The notes under the pieces are model-generated. The model worked only from the letters and a program-made list of their open reading frames with translations. It did not search any database and was not told the DNA's origin. This document shows positions 44,020-53,799 of a stretch of DNA of 64,000 nucleotides, one piece after another. The stretch is taken from the NCBI RefSeq assembly GCF_900110915.1, contig NZ_FOFG01000003.1, forward strand, positions 62,001-126,000. The letters are read 5' to 3'. Every line of letters begins with the position of its first letter. Position 1 is the first letter of the stretch. The DNA comes from Faunimonas pinastri (lineage in GTDB: Bacteria; Pseudomonadota; Alphaproteobacteria; Rhizobiales; Afifellaceae). Both the position numbers and the translations under genes were made by a program.

Positions 44020-44763
44020 TCAAAGGGCCATCTGGCCGATGCGCTTGGATGACGCGATTTGCTGGACGAGACCCTGCCGGGTCACTTCATTGTGCCGGAT
44101 CATGATGGCGCGGGCCGCGTCCCGGTCGCGCGAGCGCAGCACTTCCACGATCTCGTGGTGATCGTTGGTGGTCTCGCTGTTCACGTCGCGCAGGCGGGCC
44201 CCGAGATAGAAGAAGCGCTCCAGTTCGTCGATCGTCCTGACGAGTTGCTGGTGCAGCCGTTCGTTGCCGGAGGCTCGGGCGATCTCCGTATGGAAGTCAC
44301 GGTTCGCCTCGATGAAACGCTTCAGGCTCGGCTGCTCCGAACGGTCGTAGACGACGTCGGCCAGCGCGTTGAGATGGGCGATTTCCTCATCCGTGATACG
44401 CGAGCAGGCAAGCTCGGCCGCCCCGGCTTCCATGATGGTCCGCAGCTCGAAAAGTTCGTTCATGTCGCCGAACGTGATCGGCACCACCTGATAGCCGCGA
44501 CGGGGAAAGGTGCGGACGAAGCCCTCCGACCGCAAAGTCGCCAGAGCTTCCCGGACCGGCGTCTTGCTGACCTGGAAGCGTTCGGCCAGTTCGGCTTCGG
44601 ACAGTTCCCGGCCGGGCTCGATCTCGCAGGTCAGGATTTCGGAGCGAAGCCGGTTGTAGACCTGCTCCGTCAGCGACGAGGCCTTCCGCTTTCTAGGGCC
44701 GGCCGCTTCTCCCGTATCCCGGGAAATTTGCGTTTCGACCGTCTCGGAAGGCTCTCTGCTCAT
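44020..44763 (-). CDS. GntR-family transcriptional regulator, FCD subfamily (second)
   Basis: A 247-residue regulator. A ~25-residue polar leader precedes the winged helix-turn-helix (LSEAELAERFQVSKTPVREA with the TPVREAL signature), then an FCD domain with histidines at the usual metal/ligand sites (DFHTEIARASGN). The ATG at 44763 follows GAGGATTTT. It is divergent from the DAO gene at 44977 and precedes the racemase-hydantoinase operon. The ATATCACA element occurs on both sides of it, which suggests control of both flanks and of itself. Confidence 0.9.
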   Translation of the reverse strand: MSREPSETVETQISRDTGEAAGPRKRKASSLTEQVYNRLRSEILTCEIEPGRELSEAELAERFQVSKTPVREALATLRSEGFVRTFPRRGYQVVPITFGDMNELFELRTIMEAGAAELACSRITDEEIAHLNALADVVYDRSEQPSLKRFIEANRDFHTEIARASGNERLHQQLVRTIDELERFFYLGARLRDVNSETTNDHHEIVEVLRSRDRDAARAIMIRHNEVTRQGLVQQIASSKRIGQMAL

Positions 44764-44934
44764 AAAATCCTCGCTGTGGCGGCTCGCGGTCCCGTTCCCG
44801 AGCTTCGATTCGTCGTCTGGAAGGGAAGGCTCACCGTCATTCGCTTCATGCATATCCCAACTCGGGCGGCCTGATCCATTCCCGCCCGCATCCTTCGGCT
44901 GTGGCGATCTCCACCCTAGATGGCTTGACCCGTC

Positions 44935-44958
44935 TGATATAGCAATTAATATATCACA
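44935..44958. promoter_or_regulatory. Inverted repeat in the gntR/DAO divergent promoter
   Basis: TGATAT and ATATCA separated by 10 nt, the second arm being part of ATATCACA as in the site at 43942. The same arms and spacing recur at 52790. It is a likely binding site of the neighbouring GntR protein, though less regular than the other sites. Confidence 0.4.
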
Positions 44959-44976
44959 GAAATCTGGAGTTGAGCG

Positions 44977-46191
44977 GTGCCTCTTCGCGTCTCGAGTGAT
45001 CCCGCGGATCTTGCGTCCCGCCCCGACGTCGCCGTCATCGGCTCGGGCATCGTCGGCCTTGCTTCGGCTTTCTTCGCTTCCCGCGCAGGGCTGAAGGTTC
45101 TCCTGCTGGAGCGGATGCAGGCTCCGGCGGCGCTGACCTCGCGTCGCTCCGGCGAGGGGGTCCGTGCCCAGTGGAGCGCGGCGAGGAACATCGCGATCTC
45201 GCTGGAATCGATCGCGCTGTACCGGGACTTCGAGGAACTGGTCGGGGTCGCGGGGCATCATGCCGGATACCGGCCGATCGGCTATCTCTATGCCAGCCGC
45301 AGGCCGGACGGCGCGGCGGCCTTGCGCGAGCGGGTCGCGTTCCAGCGCAGTATCGGCCTTTCCGATGTCGAATACCTGGAAGGAACCGCGCTTTTCGAGC
45401 ACGCGCCCATGCTGGCGGAGGACGCGATCGGCGCCTCTTTCCGGCAGGGCGACGGCGTCATCGATATCGACTGGGTCATCCGGGGCTATCGCGCGGCGAT
45501 GGATGCCGACCTGCTGCTCGGCACCGAAGTCCGGTCGATCGCCTCGGATTCAGGCGGCGTGACGCTGCACACCAGCCGTGGCCACATTTCGGCCGGCGCC
45601 GTAATAGTGGCGGCGGGCGTGCGGGCGGCGGGTCTTCTCTCCGCTTTCGAAGACGCGCCGGAGATGCGGACCGCGCAATCTTCCATTCTGCGGGTAAAGG
45701 CGGACGGTATTCCGCTCGATCATCCCACCACCATCGACGTGGATATCGGGTCGTTCTGGCGTCCCGACGAGGGTGGTGCCCGCATCACGGCCTCGTTCAG
45801 CGGAAGGCGGTTCGTTGAGGACGGGCTGGAGGATCCCGCGCCGGAACGCGGCTATTTCGATCATGCCATCCGGACGATCCTGCCGATGACGCCGCGCTGG
45901 CGGGAATGGTCCGCCAGTCTCCGCGACGCCCATCTCAGGACGGGAACCTTCGCCGTCACGCGCGACGGCTCGCCTGTCATCGGGGCGTTGCCGAGCGCGC
46001 GCCATGTCTACGTCAACGCCGGGTACGGCGGCCACGGCGTGATGATGAGCCCGGCAGGCGGCAGGCGGCTGGCCGGGCTTCTCGCTTCGGGAAGGCCGGA
46101 TCCCGCCAATCCCTTCGCCGTGGAGCGCTTCACGGACGGGCGGCCGCTCGAGCCGGAAACCATGACGATCCACCTCACCGATCAGCCCTAG
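44977..46191 (+). CDS. DAO-family FAD oxidoreductase
   Basis: A 404-residue flavoprotein with FAD motif AVIGSGIVGLASAFFASRAG, the SRRSGEGVRAQWS stretch and the C-terminal VYVNAGYGGHGVMMSPAGG. It resembles sarcosine/proline dehydrogenase beta-type oxidases. The GTG start at 44977 has GGAG 7 nt upstream. It heads a plus-strand operon with AroM-like, creatininase-like and LDH-like genes, so it probably performs the first or second oxidation of the same nitrogen compound. Confidence 0.85.
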   Translation: MPLRVSSDPADLASRPDVAVIGSGIVGLASAFFASRAGLKVLLLERMQAPAALTSRRSGEGVRAQWSAARNIAISLESIALYRDFEELVGVAGHHAGYRPIGYLYASRRPDGAAALRERVAFQRSIGLSDVEYLEGTALFEHAPMLAEDAIGASFRQGDGVIDIDWVIRGYRAAMDADLLLGTEVRSIASDSGGVTLHTSRGHISAGAVIVAAGVRAAGLLSAFEDAPEMRTAQSSILRVKADGIPLDHPTTIDVDIGSFWRPDEGGARITASFSGRRFVEDGLEDPAPERGYFDHAIRTILPMTPRWREWSASLRDAHLRTGTFAVTRDGSPVIGALPSARHVYVNAGYGGHGVMMSPAGGRRLAGLLASGRPDPANPFAVERFTDGRPLEPETMTIHLTDQP

Positions 46192-46207
46192 CGACAAGGA
46201 ATTCGAC

Positions 46208-47011
46208 ATGGCGAAGACGACCAGGCTTGGCGTCGTTACGACCGGCCATGGGCCGCGCGACGAGTATATCCACTATCACGAGCGGATCCTCCGCTCGCTC
46301 GGCGCCGACGTCGAAGTCGTCATCCGCCACATCTACGGGGGGCTGACGCTCGACGAGCTGCTGCCGCATCAGGTCGGGAAGGAGACGCCCAATCTCGGCG
46401 CCCATGTCCATGTACCCGGCGCGGTCGGCAACCATATGGGCGATGGCTGGGAGCACCGCTTCTTCGCGCTCGACTTCGCCATAGACAAGGTTCAGGCGGC
46501 AATCGATCACCTTGAGCAGGAGGACGGGGTCGACATGGTCCTCCTCGCCTGCGCCGCCGAATTCCCGGAAGGGTCCATCAGCGCGGGAACGCTGCTTATC
46601 CACCCGCGCGAACTGATGTTCTCGGTCGTGGAGAACATCGCCCATGGCTCGCGCCGCAAGGTGCGGATCGGCGCGCTGGTCGATGCGGAGCACGCCGACC
46701 ACGATTATCGCGACTGGGCGCAGCGGCCGTTCTTCGACCGGATCGAGCTCGTCATGTCGCCGGTGACGGCCACGGCGCTGGCCGCCGCCGAGGAACTCGG
46801 CCGGCAGGGCGTCGAGTTCGCCTTCTTCTTTGGCTACGGCATCGGTCTGGCCCCCTTCGATCCCGTGGAGGAGGTGCCGCGTCTGGAGGCGGCCATCGGC
46901 GCGCCGCTGATCCTGCCGCACCGGGTCGCCGGACTTTTCCTGCGCAACCTCCTCGCGCCCGGCCTCGACGACTACGCATTTCTTCCGAACGGTTGGGGAC
47001 TGAACTCGTGA
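46208..47011 (+). CDS. AroM-like protein (copy 1)
   Basis: A 267-residue protein that opens with a conserved strand-loop RLGVVTTGHGPRDEY, like the TxGQSPR loop of AroM-family proteins. It then has repeated alpha/beta units (DMVLLACAAEFPEG; KVRIGALVDAEHAD; EFAFFFGYGIGLAPFD). The fold looks like that of Asp/Glu racemase-type proteins. AroM has no known biochemical role. A paralogue is encoded at 51144 in the neighbouring transporter operon. The stop overlaps the creatininase-like gene by 4 nt. Confidence 0.65.
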   Translation: MAKTTRLGVVTTGHGPRDEYIHYHERILRSLGADVEVVIRHIYGGLTLDELLPHQVGKETPNLGAHVHVPGAVGNHMGDGWEHRFFALDFAIDKVQAAIDHLEQEDGVDMVLLACAAEFPEGSISAGTLLIHPRELMFSVVENIAHGSRRKVRIGALVDAEHADHDYRDWAQRPFFDRIELVMSPVTATALAAAEELGRQGVEFAFFFGYGIGLAPFDPVEEVPRLEAAIGAPLILPHRVAGLFLRNLLAPGLDDYAFLPNGWGLNS

Positions 47012-47895
47012 CCACACCGGCCTTTCCGCGCACGCTGCTCTGGCAGGATCTCACCAGCGACGAACTCGCCGCCGCCCGCGATGCGGGTGCGATGGTCGTC
47101 GTGCCCGTCGGTGCCATCGAGCAGCATGCCGCGCACCTTCCCGTCGAAACCGACGCCCGGCTCGCCACCATGGTGACCCGGATGGCGGCCCGGCGCGTGA
47201 GCGCGCTGCCCGTCATCGTGGCGCCGACACTGCCCTTCGGCTTTTCCCCGCACCACCTCAGCCATCCCGGCACGATCAGCTTCGGGCTGGAAACCTACCT
47301 GGCCGCGCTGGGCGACATCGCCAAGTCGATCGCCAATTCCGGCTTTCGCCGCATCGTCCTCGTCAACGGCCATGGCGGCAACAATGCGCCGCTGCGCTCC
47401 AAGGTCGGCCAACTCGTGACGGACGGCTATCCCGTGGCGACGGTGGAATATTGGGTGCCGGGCGAAAGCCGCTGGATCCCGAAACTCCTCGGCGCCCTGA
47501 AGCGGGGCGGCCATGCCTGCGAGCAGGAAACGGCGCTGATGATGGTGCTGGCCGACAACGAGGCGGAGAAACGGCGCATCGCCGAGGCCGCGAAGGACAT
47601 GAAGCCGCGCGTGATCCAGCCCTGGATCGCGCCGGGTTACGCTGAGGATCCGATCACCGAGGCAGGCGCCGCATGGCCGCCCATCTTCCAGGCCGACGAC
47701 GGAGGCTATTACGGCGATCCCGCCGCCGCGACGGCGGAAACTGGCGAAGTCATCCTGGAAATCATCGTGGAACGTCTGGCCCGGTTCCTCACCGGTTTCG
47801 CCGCCGCCCCCCTGCGGCTCGGCGTCTCGCGCGATCCGGCGCGTCCTCTGATCTCCGAGCCCCTGATCTCAGGGACGGCGGGCGCGTCATCATGA
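47008..47895 (+). CDS. Creatininase-family amidohydrolase
   Basis: A 295-residue protein. The metal site is visible as E38 and H40 (VGAIEQHAAHLPVETDA) with D49, followed by VLVNGHGGNNAPL, and an acidic ligand in CEQETALM. Creatininase hydrolyses the ring amide of creatinine, and relatives act on other lactams or formamides. In this cluster with hydantoinase-like and racemase-like genes it may open or trim another cyclic amide. The GTG start lies within the AroM-like gene's stop (GTGA). Confidence 0.87.
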   Translation: MTTPAFPRTLLWQDLTSDELAAARDAGAMVVVPVGAIEQHAAHLPVETDARLATMVTRMAARRVSALPVIVAPTLPFGFSPHHLSHPGTISFGLETYLAALGDIAKSIANSGFRRIVLVNGHGGNNAPLRSKVGQLVTDGYPVATVEYWVPGESRWIPKLLGALKRGGHACEQETALMMVLADNEAEKRRIAEAAKDMKPRVIQPWIAPGYAEDPITEAGAAWPPIFQADDGGYYGDPAAATAETGEVILEIIVERLARFLTGFAAAPLRLGVSRDPARPLISEPLISGTAGASS

Positions 47896-49007
47896 GTGGC
47901 TGCGACGTCCTCGTCACCGGCGCGGGTGCGGTCGGCGGCCATGCCGTCGAGTTCCTCGCCCGGCGGCCGGAGATCCGGCGCATGGCCGTCGTCGATCTGC
48001 GCGCGGATGTCGCACAGGGCGTCGCATGGCGGGCGCGGCTTGGCGCCCTGCAGGAGGATCGCAACGTCTCGGTGGAAGGCTTCGGCCTCGATCTCTCCGA
48101 CATTGGCGCGACGCGCGAGCTGATCGAACGGCTGCGGCCCCGCGTCGTCCTGCATGCGGCGACGCTGCTGACCGTGCCGGAGATGGCGCGTGGATTGAGC
48201 CCGGAGGATTTCGCCCGCGTTCGCGCCGACGGCATGGGCGGCTTCCTGGCTGCCCACATCCTGCTCGCCAAGGTCGTGCAGTCCGTGCTGGACGGCATGG
48301 ATATCCGCATCCCGATGATCACCGCGCCGTTTCCGGACTTCACCAATCAGGTGCTCGCCCGCACCGGCACGGCGCCGATCACGGGCATCGGCAACGTCGA
48401 CAACATCGCCTGCGAAATACAGGCGATCGTGGCGGAGAAGCTCGGCGTCTCCAGCCGCGACGTCACGCCCATGATCGTCGCCCACCATAGCGTCGGCGAG
48501 TGGTTCCAGCGCTCGGGCTCCGCCGGCGATGCGCCCTGGTTCGCGCGGGTGATGGTGGATGGAAAGGATGTGTCCGAACGCTTCGACCTGACGGCGCTGA
48601 TGTCGGAAAGCTCCGCCCGCATCCGGCCCGTGCCGCAGGAACAGCGAACGGCCGCCTCCGGCGTCAAGGCCGTGCTCGCGGTGCTGCGCGACGAGGGGCG
48701 TTATCTCCACTCCGCCGGTCCTTGCGGACGCGCGGGCGGCTGGCCGGCGCGGCTCTGGGCGGACCGGCTGGAACTCGTCGATGTGCCCGGCCTCGATCTT
48801 GCGCGCGCGGAGGCGATCAACAATGCCGGGCAGCTTGCCGGCGGGATCGAGGCGATCGAGCCGGACGGCACGCTGGTTGCGACAGCGCGATGCCGGACGA
48901 TGATGCGGGATCTATTCGGCGTCGAGGTCGGCCGGGTGACCCCTGACGCGATCGAGCCGACGGCGCGTGCCCTGCGGCGGGCGCTTTCGCAGCGTATCGC
49001 CGCTTGA
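47892..49007 (+). CDS. Lactate/malate-dehydrogenase-like Rossmann protein, divergent
   Basis: A 371-residue protein with GAGAVGG (10-16) and an acidic D35 at the end of the second strand, indicating NAD binding. The stretch APFPDFTNQVLARTG, then GIGNVDNIACEI and finally VAHHSVGEW lines up with the LDH/MDH order NPVD..., GxGxNLDxxRF and GEHG. D170 matches the catalytic Asp and H198/H199 the catalytic His, but the substrate-binding Arg three residues after the Asp is Ala173. This alignment was made by eye. A non-classical dehydrogenase, or a non-catalytic relative, is possible. It ends the operon, before a convergent terminator. Confidence 0.55.
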   Translation: MSGCDVLVTGAGAVGGHAVEFLARRPEIRRMAVVDLRADVAQGVAWRARLGALQEDRNVSVEGFGLDLSDIGATRELIERLRPRVVLHAATLLTVPEMARGLSPEDFARVRADGMGGFLAAHILLAKVVQSVLDGMDIRIPMITAPFPDFTNQVLARTGTAPITGIGNVDNIACEIQAIVAEKLGVSSRDVTPMIVAHHSVGEWFQRSGSAGDAPWFARVMVDGKDVSERFDLTALMSESSARIRPVPQEQRTAASGVKAVLAVLRDEGRYLHSAGPCGRAGGWPARLWADRLELVDVPGLDLARAEAINNAGQLAGGIEAIEPDGTLVATARCRTMMRDLFGVEVGRVTPDAIEPTARALRRALSQRIAA

Positions 49008-49022
49008 CCTGACGACGGCACC

Positions 49023-49051
49023 GGCAGTTCAGGCAGGCAGCCTGAACTGCC
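49023..49051. terminator. Bidirectional terminator overlapping a permease stop codon
   Basis: A 12-bp perfect stem (49023-49034 with 49040-49051) and a 5-nt loop between convergent genes. One arm encodes the last residues and stop of the permease at 49029, so the hairpin is partly coding. Confidence 0.75.
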
Positions 49052-49679
49052 TCTCCACTCCCTTTTGAACGGCGACCAGCACGCCGTTCAGCGCGAGATA
49101 GACCACCGCGACGACGATCAGGATCTCGATGGGCCGGTAGGTATCGGAGATCAGCGCCATCGCCTGTCCCGTCAGTTCGTTCACCGCGACGAGGCTTGCC
49201 AGCGCGCTGCCCTTGAGAAGCAGCGTCAAGTTGGAGGAAAGCGGCGGCAGCAGGATGCGCATGGCCTGCGGCAGGATCAGGCGGCGAAGCGCGAGCGGGA
49301 AGGGGATGCCGAGGGCGCGGCAGGCCTCGTACTGCCCGCGCGGCACGGCCTTCAGCGCGGCGCGGATGTATTCCATGTTGTAGCCGGCGGCGGACACCGT
49401 CAGTCCCGCGACCGCGGCGGGCACGGGGTCGAGATAGATGCCGAGTTCCGGCAGCCCGTAATAAGCGAGGAACAGCAACGCCAGCGTGGGCATCGCCCGC
49501 GTGGTCCAGCTATAGATCCCGGCGATCACGCGCAGCGGCGCCACCCGTGAGTCCCGCATGAGCGCGAGCGGAAAGGCAAGCACGACCGACAGCACGATGG
49601 TGGTCGCGGCAATCGCGACCGTGTTGAGCGTCGCTGCCGCGAGGAGCCCGGCATTGCCAGTGACGACCGACCATTCCAT
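49029..49679 (-). CDS. Polar amino-acid-type ABC permease, system B (subunit 2)
   Basis: A 216-residue HisM/GlnP-family permease with about five membrane segments and the EAA loop YEACRALGIPFPLALRRLILPQ. It follows the other permease by 11 bp. The C-terminal codons lie inside the terminator stem. Confidence 0.9.
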   Translation of the reverse strand: MEWSVVTGNAGLLAAATLNTVAIAATTIVLSVVLAFPLALMRDSRVAPLRVIAGIYSWTTRAMPTLALLFLAYYGLPELGIYLDPVPAAVAGLTVSAAGYNMEYIRAALKAVPRGQYEACRALGIPFPLALRRLILPQAMRILLPPLSSNLTLLLKGSALASLVAVNELTGQAMALISDTYRPIEILIVVAVVYLALNGVLVAVQKGVERQFRLPA

Positions 49680-49690
49680 CCCGATCTCCG

Positions 49691-50347
49691 TTAGCTGTTC
49701 GCGCCGGTCTGGCCGGCAAAGCGGCGGGAGACCAGGACTTCGAGAACCATGAGGATGCTGGCGATGGCGGCATAGATGCCCGCCGCCACTAGGATCAGCA
49801 GGAACGGCTGGTTGGACATGGCGATACTTTGCCGGGTGACCGCCATGACTTCCGTGACCGCGATCGCGGAGGCGACCGCGAAGGCCTTCACGTTGCCGGC
49901 GGAGAAGGTCGCCCAGGCGGGCAGGACGGTCCGCACCACCTGGGGAAAGACGATGCGCCGCATGGTGAGCCGCCAGTTCATGCCGAGGGCACGGGTGGCT
50001 TCGAAAAGTTTCGGGTCCACCGACGCGAGGCCGGCGCGGAAAATCTCCGCCTGATAGGCGATGCCGATCAGGGTGAAGCCGAGGATCGCCGAGCCGACCG
50101 GGCCGAGATCCAGTCCGGCGGCAGGCAGCGCGAGATAACAGGCAAGCAGGACCACGAGTTCTGGCAGGCCCCGGAAGACCCAGCTGAAGATGGCGAGCGG
50201 CACGGAAACCGCCTTGCCTGCCGCCTCTGAGAGGATGGCAAGCGCTGCCCCGATGATCGTGGAGAGCACCGTCACCAGCGCGAACATCCAGATCGTCAGC
50301 CAGGTCGCGGCCAGGAAACGGGGAAATTGCGCGACAATGACGTCCAT
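49691..50347 (-). CDS. Polar amino-acid-type ABC permease, system B (subunit 1)
   Basis: A 218-residue permease beginning MDVIVAQFPRFLAATWLTIW, with the EAA loop FEATRALGMNWRLTMRRIVFPQ. The start at 50347 lies 4 bp after the ATPase stop. It pairs with the downstream permease. Confidence 0.9.
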   Translation of the reverse strand: MDVIVAQFPRFLAATWLTIWMFALVTVLSTIIGAALAILSEAAGKAVSVPLAIFSWVFRGLPELVVLLACYLALPAAGLDLGPVGSAILGFTLIGIAYQAEIFRAGLASVDPKLFEATRALGMNWRLTMRRIVFPQVVRTVLPAWATFSAGNVKAFAVASAIAVTEVMAVTRQSIAMSNQPFLLILVAAGIYAAIASILMVLEVLVSRRFAGQTGANS

Positions 50348-50351
50348 CGCG

Positions 50352-51140
<789 letters not shown>

Positions 51141-51143
51141 CGA

Positions 51144-51923
51144 TCAGAACTCCACGTGGATGCGTTCCGGCCAGGCCGGCGTCAGCAGGGTCCGGGCCGC
51201 GAAGACGTTGAGCACGTTCGGCGTCACCACGGGACATTGCAGTCCTTCGGAGATGCTGGCCAGCAGGTCGTCCGGGTCATGCGGTGCGAGGCCGTCGCCA
51301 TAGCCCCAGATCAGGGCGAGATCGTAGGGCGCGCCGCCGCGAAGCTGTTCGACGGCCTGTCCGTCGGCGATGCCGATGCCGAAGGAGGCTTCGACGTTGG
51401 CCATCCACGGCTCCGACGTCCAGGTCGCCCGGTCCTGGTCGATATGCCATTCCGTCGGCAGGAGCAGCGCCAGCCGGAACTTGCCCTTCGCTTCCGTCTG
51501 GCGGCGGACGAGATCGAACATCAGCTGGTAGGGCAGGAGCAGCGGCACCGTGCTCCTGAAGCTGTTGGCCGGGTACATTTCCGCGCAGCACATCAGGATG
51601 ATGTCCATCCCGTCCTGCTGGTGGGCCGAGATCGCCGCCTGCGCCCGCTCGATATACCAGGCCTGGTCGACGAAGATCTCTTCCCAGCCGCTGCCCATCC
51701 GTCGATCGGCCGGCGTGTCGTTGTGGACGTAGCAGCCGATGCCGAGCCCATCGGCCGGCTCGATCTGATGGGCGCGGATTTCCGCGCGGGTCAGGCCGTC
51801 CAGGCAGGCCCGCTCGAAAACGTCCGCCTCGATCCCGAGGGCGGCGAGCGCATTTCGGTGAAACGAGCGATATTCTGTGCGCGGGCTCTGGCCCGTGGTG
51901 ATGATTCCGACTTTCTTCTTCAT
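51144..51923 (-). CDS. AroM-like protein (copy 2), inside an ABC transporter operon
   Basis: A 259-residue protein starting MKKKVGIITTGQSPRTEYRS, the family's N-terminal loop. The further alpha/beta units include DIILMCCAEMYPANSFRSTV and the C-terminal CPVVTPNVLNVFAARTLL. It has clear local similarity in layout to the AroM-like protein at 46208 (MGxGWE and YGxGLAP near the same places). It lies between binding protein and ATPase genes of system B, a place usually without enzymes, so it should act on the imported ligand. Function unknown. Confidence 0.7.
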   Translation of the reverse strand: MKKKVGIITTGQSPRTEYRSFHRNALAALGIEADVFERACLDGLTRAEIRAHQIEPADGLGIGCYVHNDTPADRRMGSGWEEIFVDQAWYIERAQAAISAHQQDGMDIILMCCAEMYPANSFRSTVPLLLPYQLMFDLVRRQTEAKGKFRLALLLPTEWHIDQDRATWTSEPWMANVEASFGIGIADGQAVEQLRGGAPYDLALIWGYGDGLAPHDPDDLLASISEGLQCPVVTPNVLNVFAARTLLTPAWPERIHVEF

Positions 51924-51963
51924 GCCAGCGTCAGCTTTCCTACTCGTTCAACTGCCCTGTCGT

Positions 51964-52779
51964 TCAACCCTTGGGATCGGCGGGAAGATTGGCGAAATCG
52001 ACCTTCTGGCCGAACCATTTCTGGACCATGGCGGACAGCGTTCCGTCCTTGCGATACTTCGCCAGGAGCGCGTCGATCGCCTTGGCAAGCTCAGGTTCGG
52101 CGGATGAGACGGCGATGCTCTGCGTCGCGCGCTCGCGCACATCGGGGAGCGTCACCAGCGTATGGTCCCGAGAGGCCTCGTAGGAGGGGCCGAGATAATC
52201 CATGCCGATCCAGTCGATGCGATGGTTCTTGAGGTCGAGGGTCAGCTCGGTCCAGCCGGGATATTCGACGACCTTGGAGATGCAGCCCTTCGGCAGCATG
52301 GCCTGGATGGCCTTGCCTTCGCTGGCGCCGCGCACGGTGCCCATCCGCTTGCCGCAGACGTCGTCCCAGCCCTTGATGTCGGAGTTGCTGGCGAGCTTGG
52401 TGATGGCGACGCCATTGATGATGTAGGGCGACAGCATGATGAACTGCTTGGATTTCAGCCGCTCGCCCGTGCGCGTCACGCCGGAGGCGACGACATCGAA
52501 GCGGTGGGCGGCAAGCCCGGGCAGCAGGCCCGACCAGTCGAGCTGGACGAACTTGGCTTTCGCTCCGAGATCGGCTGCCACCTTGTTCATCACATCGACG
52601 TCGTAGCCGGCGAGCGCGCCGCTCTGGTCGATCATCGACGTCGGAGGGGCGGAGCCCGTGGTTCCGATGGAGATCACGCCGGGGACAAGCAGCGCCGACT
52701 GGAAATCGGCGGCCCTCGCTGGCAGCGAGACCAGTGCGGAGCAGGTAAGCGCAAGAGCAACGGCGAGGCGTCTGATCAT
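51964..52779 (-). CDS. Polar amino-acid-type ABC substrate-binding protein, system B
   Basis: A 271-residue SBP_bac_3 protein with signal peptide MIRRLAVALALTCSALVSLP (cleavage near ARAADF). VISIGTTGSAPPTSMIDQ and KFVQLDWSGLLPGLAAHRF are shared with the system A binding protein at 36655. The ATG at 52779 follows AGGAGAG. First gene of the system B operon. Confidence 0.9.
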   Translation of the reverse strand: MIRRLAVALALTCSALVSLPARAADFQSALLVPGVISIGTTGSAPPTSMIDQSGALAGYDVDVMNKVAADLGAKAKFVQLDWSGLLPGLAAHRFDVVASGVTRTGERLKSKQFIMLSPYIINGVAITKLASNSDIKGWDDVCGKRMGTVRGASEGKAIQAMLPKGCISKVVEYPGWTELTLDLKNHRIDWIGMDYLGPSYEASRDHTLVTLPDVRERATQSIAVSSAEPELAKAIDALLAKYRKDGTLSAMVQKWFGQKVDFANLPADPKG

Positions 52780-52789
52780 CGGACTCTCC

Positions 52790-52811
52790 TGATATCCTTT
52801 GTAAGATATCA
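52790..52811. promoter_or_regulatory. Inverted repeat in the system B promoter
   Basis: TGATATC-N8-GATATCA, a perfect 7-bp inverted repeat 11 bp upstream of the binding-protein start. The arms and spacing match the repeat at 44935 near gntR. It overlaps the region before the ribosome-binding site, so a bound regulator would block expression. Confidence 0.5.
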
Positions 52812-52964
52812 GTGCGGAGGCGGCCCGCAAGACGCACTTTTGCGCATCGGTGCCTAATGAGTGAGCGCGTTGCCCTAGGCACTGCACCTTGCTCTCCCAT
52901 GTGTGCCGGCTAACGCGCATGGCGTTGTCGCGCCCGGGTTGGATGGGCGATTGCGGCAGGGCGT

Positions 52965-53115
52965 GATGCAATCCGCCACCAGCTGGCGGGCCGCATCTCG
53001 GAAGTGGGCGCCGACCGGTGCGGACAGGTCTCCCACCCGCTCCCGAAGGATCCGCCCCTCATTGAAACGAGGCTGGAAGAGGCGGGCAAATTCAGGCTGG
53101 TCCGGATCAAATGCG
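52965..53115 (-). pseudogene. Possible C-terminal remnant of a transcriptional regulator
   Basis: A minus-strand frame after the ATPase stop reads FQPRFNEGRILRERVGDLSA and then HFRDAARQLVAD. This recalls the end of a LysR- or IclR-type effector domain, without any DNA-binding part. The rest of the 52812-53106 interval shows nothing recognisable. The call is tentative and based on a short match by eye. Confidence 0.2.
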
Positions 53116-53796
53116 ATCGCAGGCGGGGAGGTGTGCCGCCGCAGGCTGGCCGCGGCCCCGCAGCAGTTTCTCCACGATGGGGGTCCGGGGGGCCGCAAGA
53201 AGTGCGTCGGGCTTTCCTTCCTGCACGATACGCCCGCCATCCATCACCGCCACATGGTCCGCTTCGGTCGCGAACTGCCTGTCGTGGGTAACGGCGAGGA
53301 TCATCACTCCATCCTTGCGCACGAGGTTCTTCAGGAGGTCCACGAGGTCGTCGCGCGTGATCGGATCCAGCGCGGAGGTCGGTTCATCCAGAAGGAGCAA
53401 CTCGGGCTTGCGGGCAATGGCGCGGGCGATCGCGACGCGCTGCTGCTGGCCGCCGGAAAGCTCCGAGATCCTTCGCCGGGCCAGATTGCCGATGCCGAGC
53501 CTGGCGAGAACCTCGGTCGCCGCCGCCTCGCGTCCGCGCCGGGGCAGGGAGAAGCCGACATTCTGCCAGACCGAGAGGTGCGGAAACAGGCAGAGATCCT
53601 GGGGCACGTAGCCGATCGGGCGTGACGAGGGTGCGAGATCGCCGAAGGGCTCGCCGCTTGCCGGCAGCAGCCCGGCGATGGCGCGCAGGAGCGATGTCTT
53701 GCCTTCGCCGCTACGACCCAGGACGACCGTGAAGCCACCGACCGTGAATTCCGCCTTCAGCGGAATGGGATGCGTGAGGGTGTAGCTGATCCGCAC
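53107..53796 (-). CDS. Molybdate/tungstate-type ABC ATPase
   Basis: A 229-residue ATPase of the ModC/WtpC/TupC kind. Walker A is GRSGEGKTS, the signature is [15 protein letters not shown] and Walker B is [13 protein letters not shown]. It is short: the C-terminal TOBE (molybdate-sensing) domain found in E. coli ModC is missing. It follows the permease gene by 3 bp. Its transport role comes from the WtpA-like binding protein encoded upstream and the Mo-box. Confidence 0.85.
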   Translation of the reverse strand: MRISYTLTHPIPLKAEFTVGGFTVVLGRSGEGKTSLLRAIAGLLPASGEPFGDLAPSSRPIGYVPQDLCLFPHLSVWQNVGFSLPRRGREAAATEVLARLGIGNLARRRISELSGGQQQRVAIARAIARKPELLLLDEPTSALDPITRDDLVDLLKNLVRKDGVMILAVTHDRQFATEADHVAVMDGGRIVQEGKPDALLAAPRTPIVEKLLRGRGQPAAAHLPACDRI

Positions 53797-53799
53797 GAC

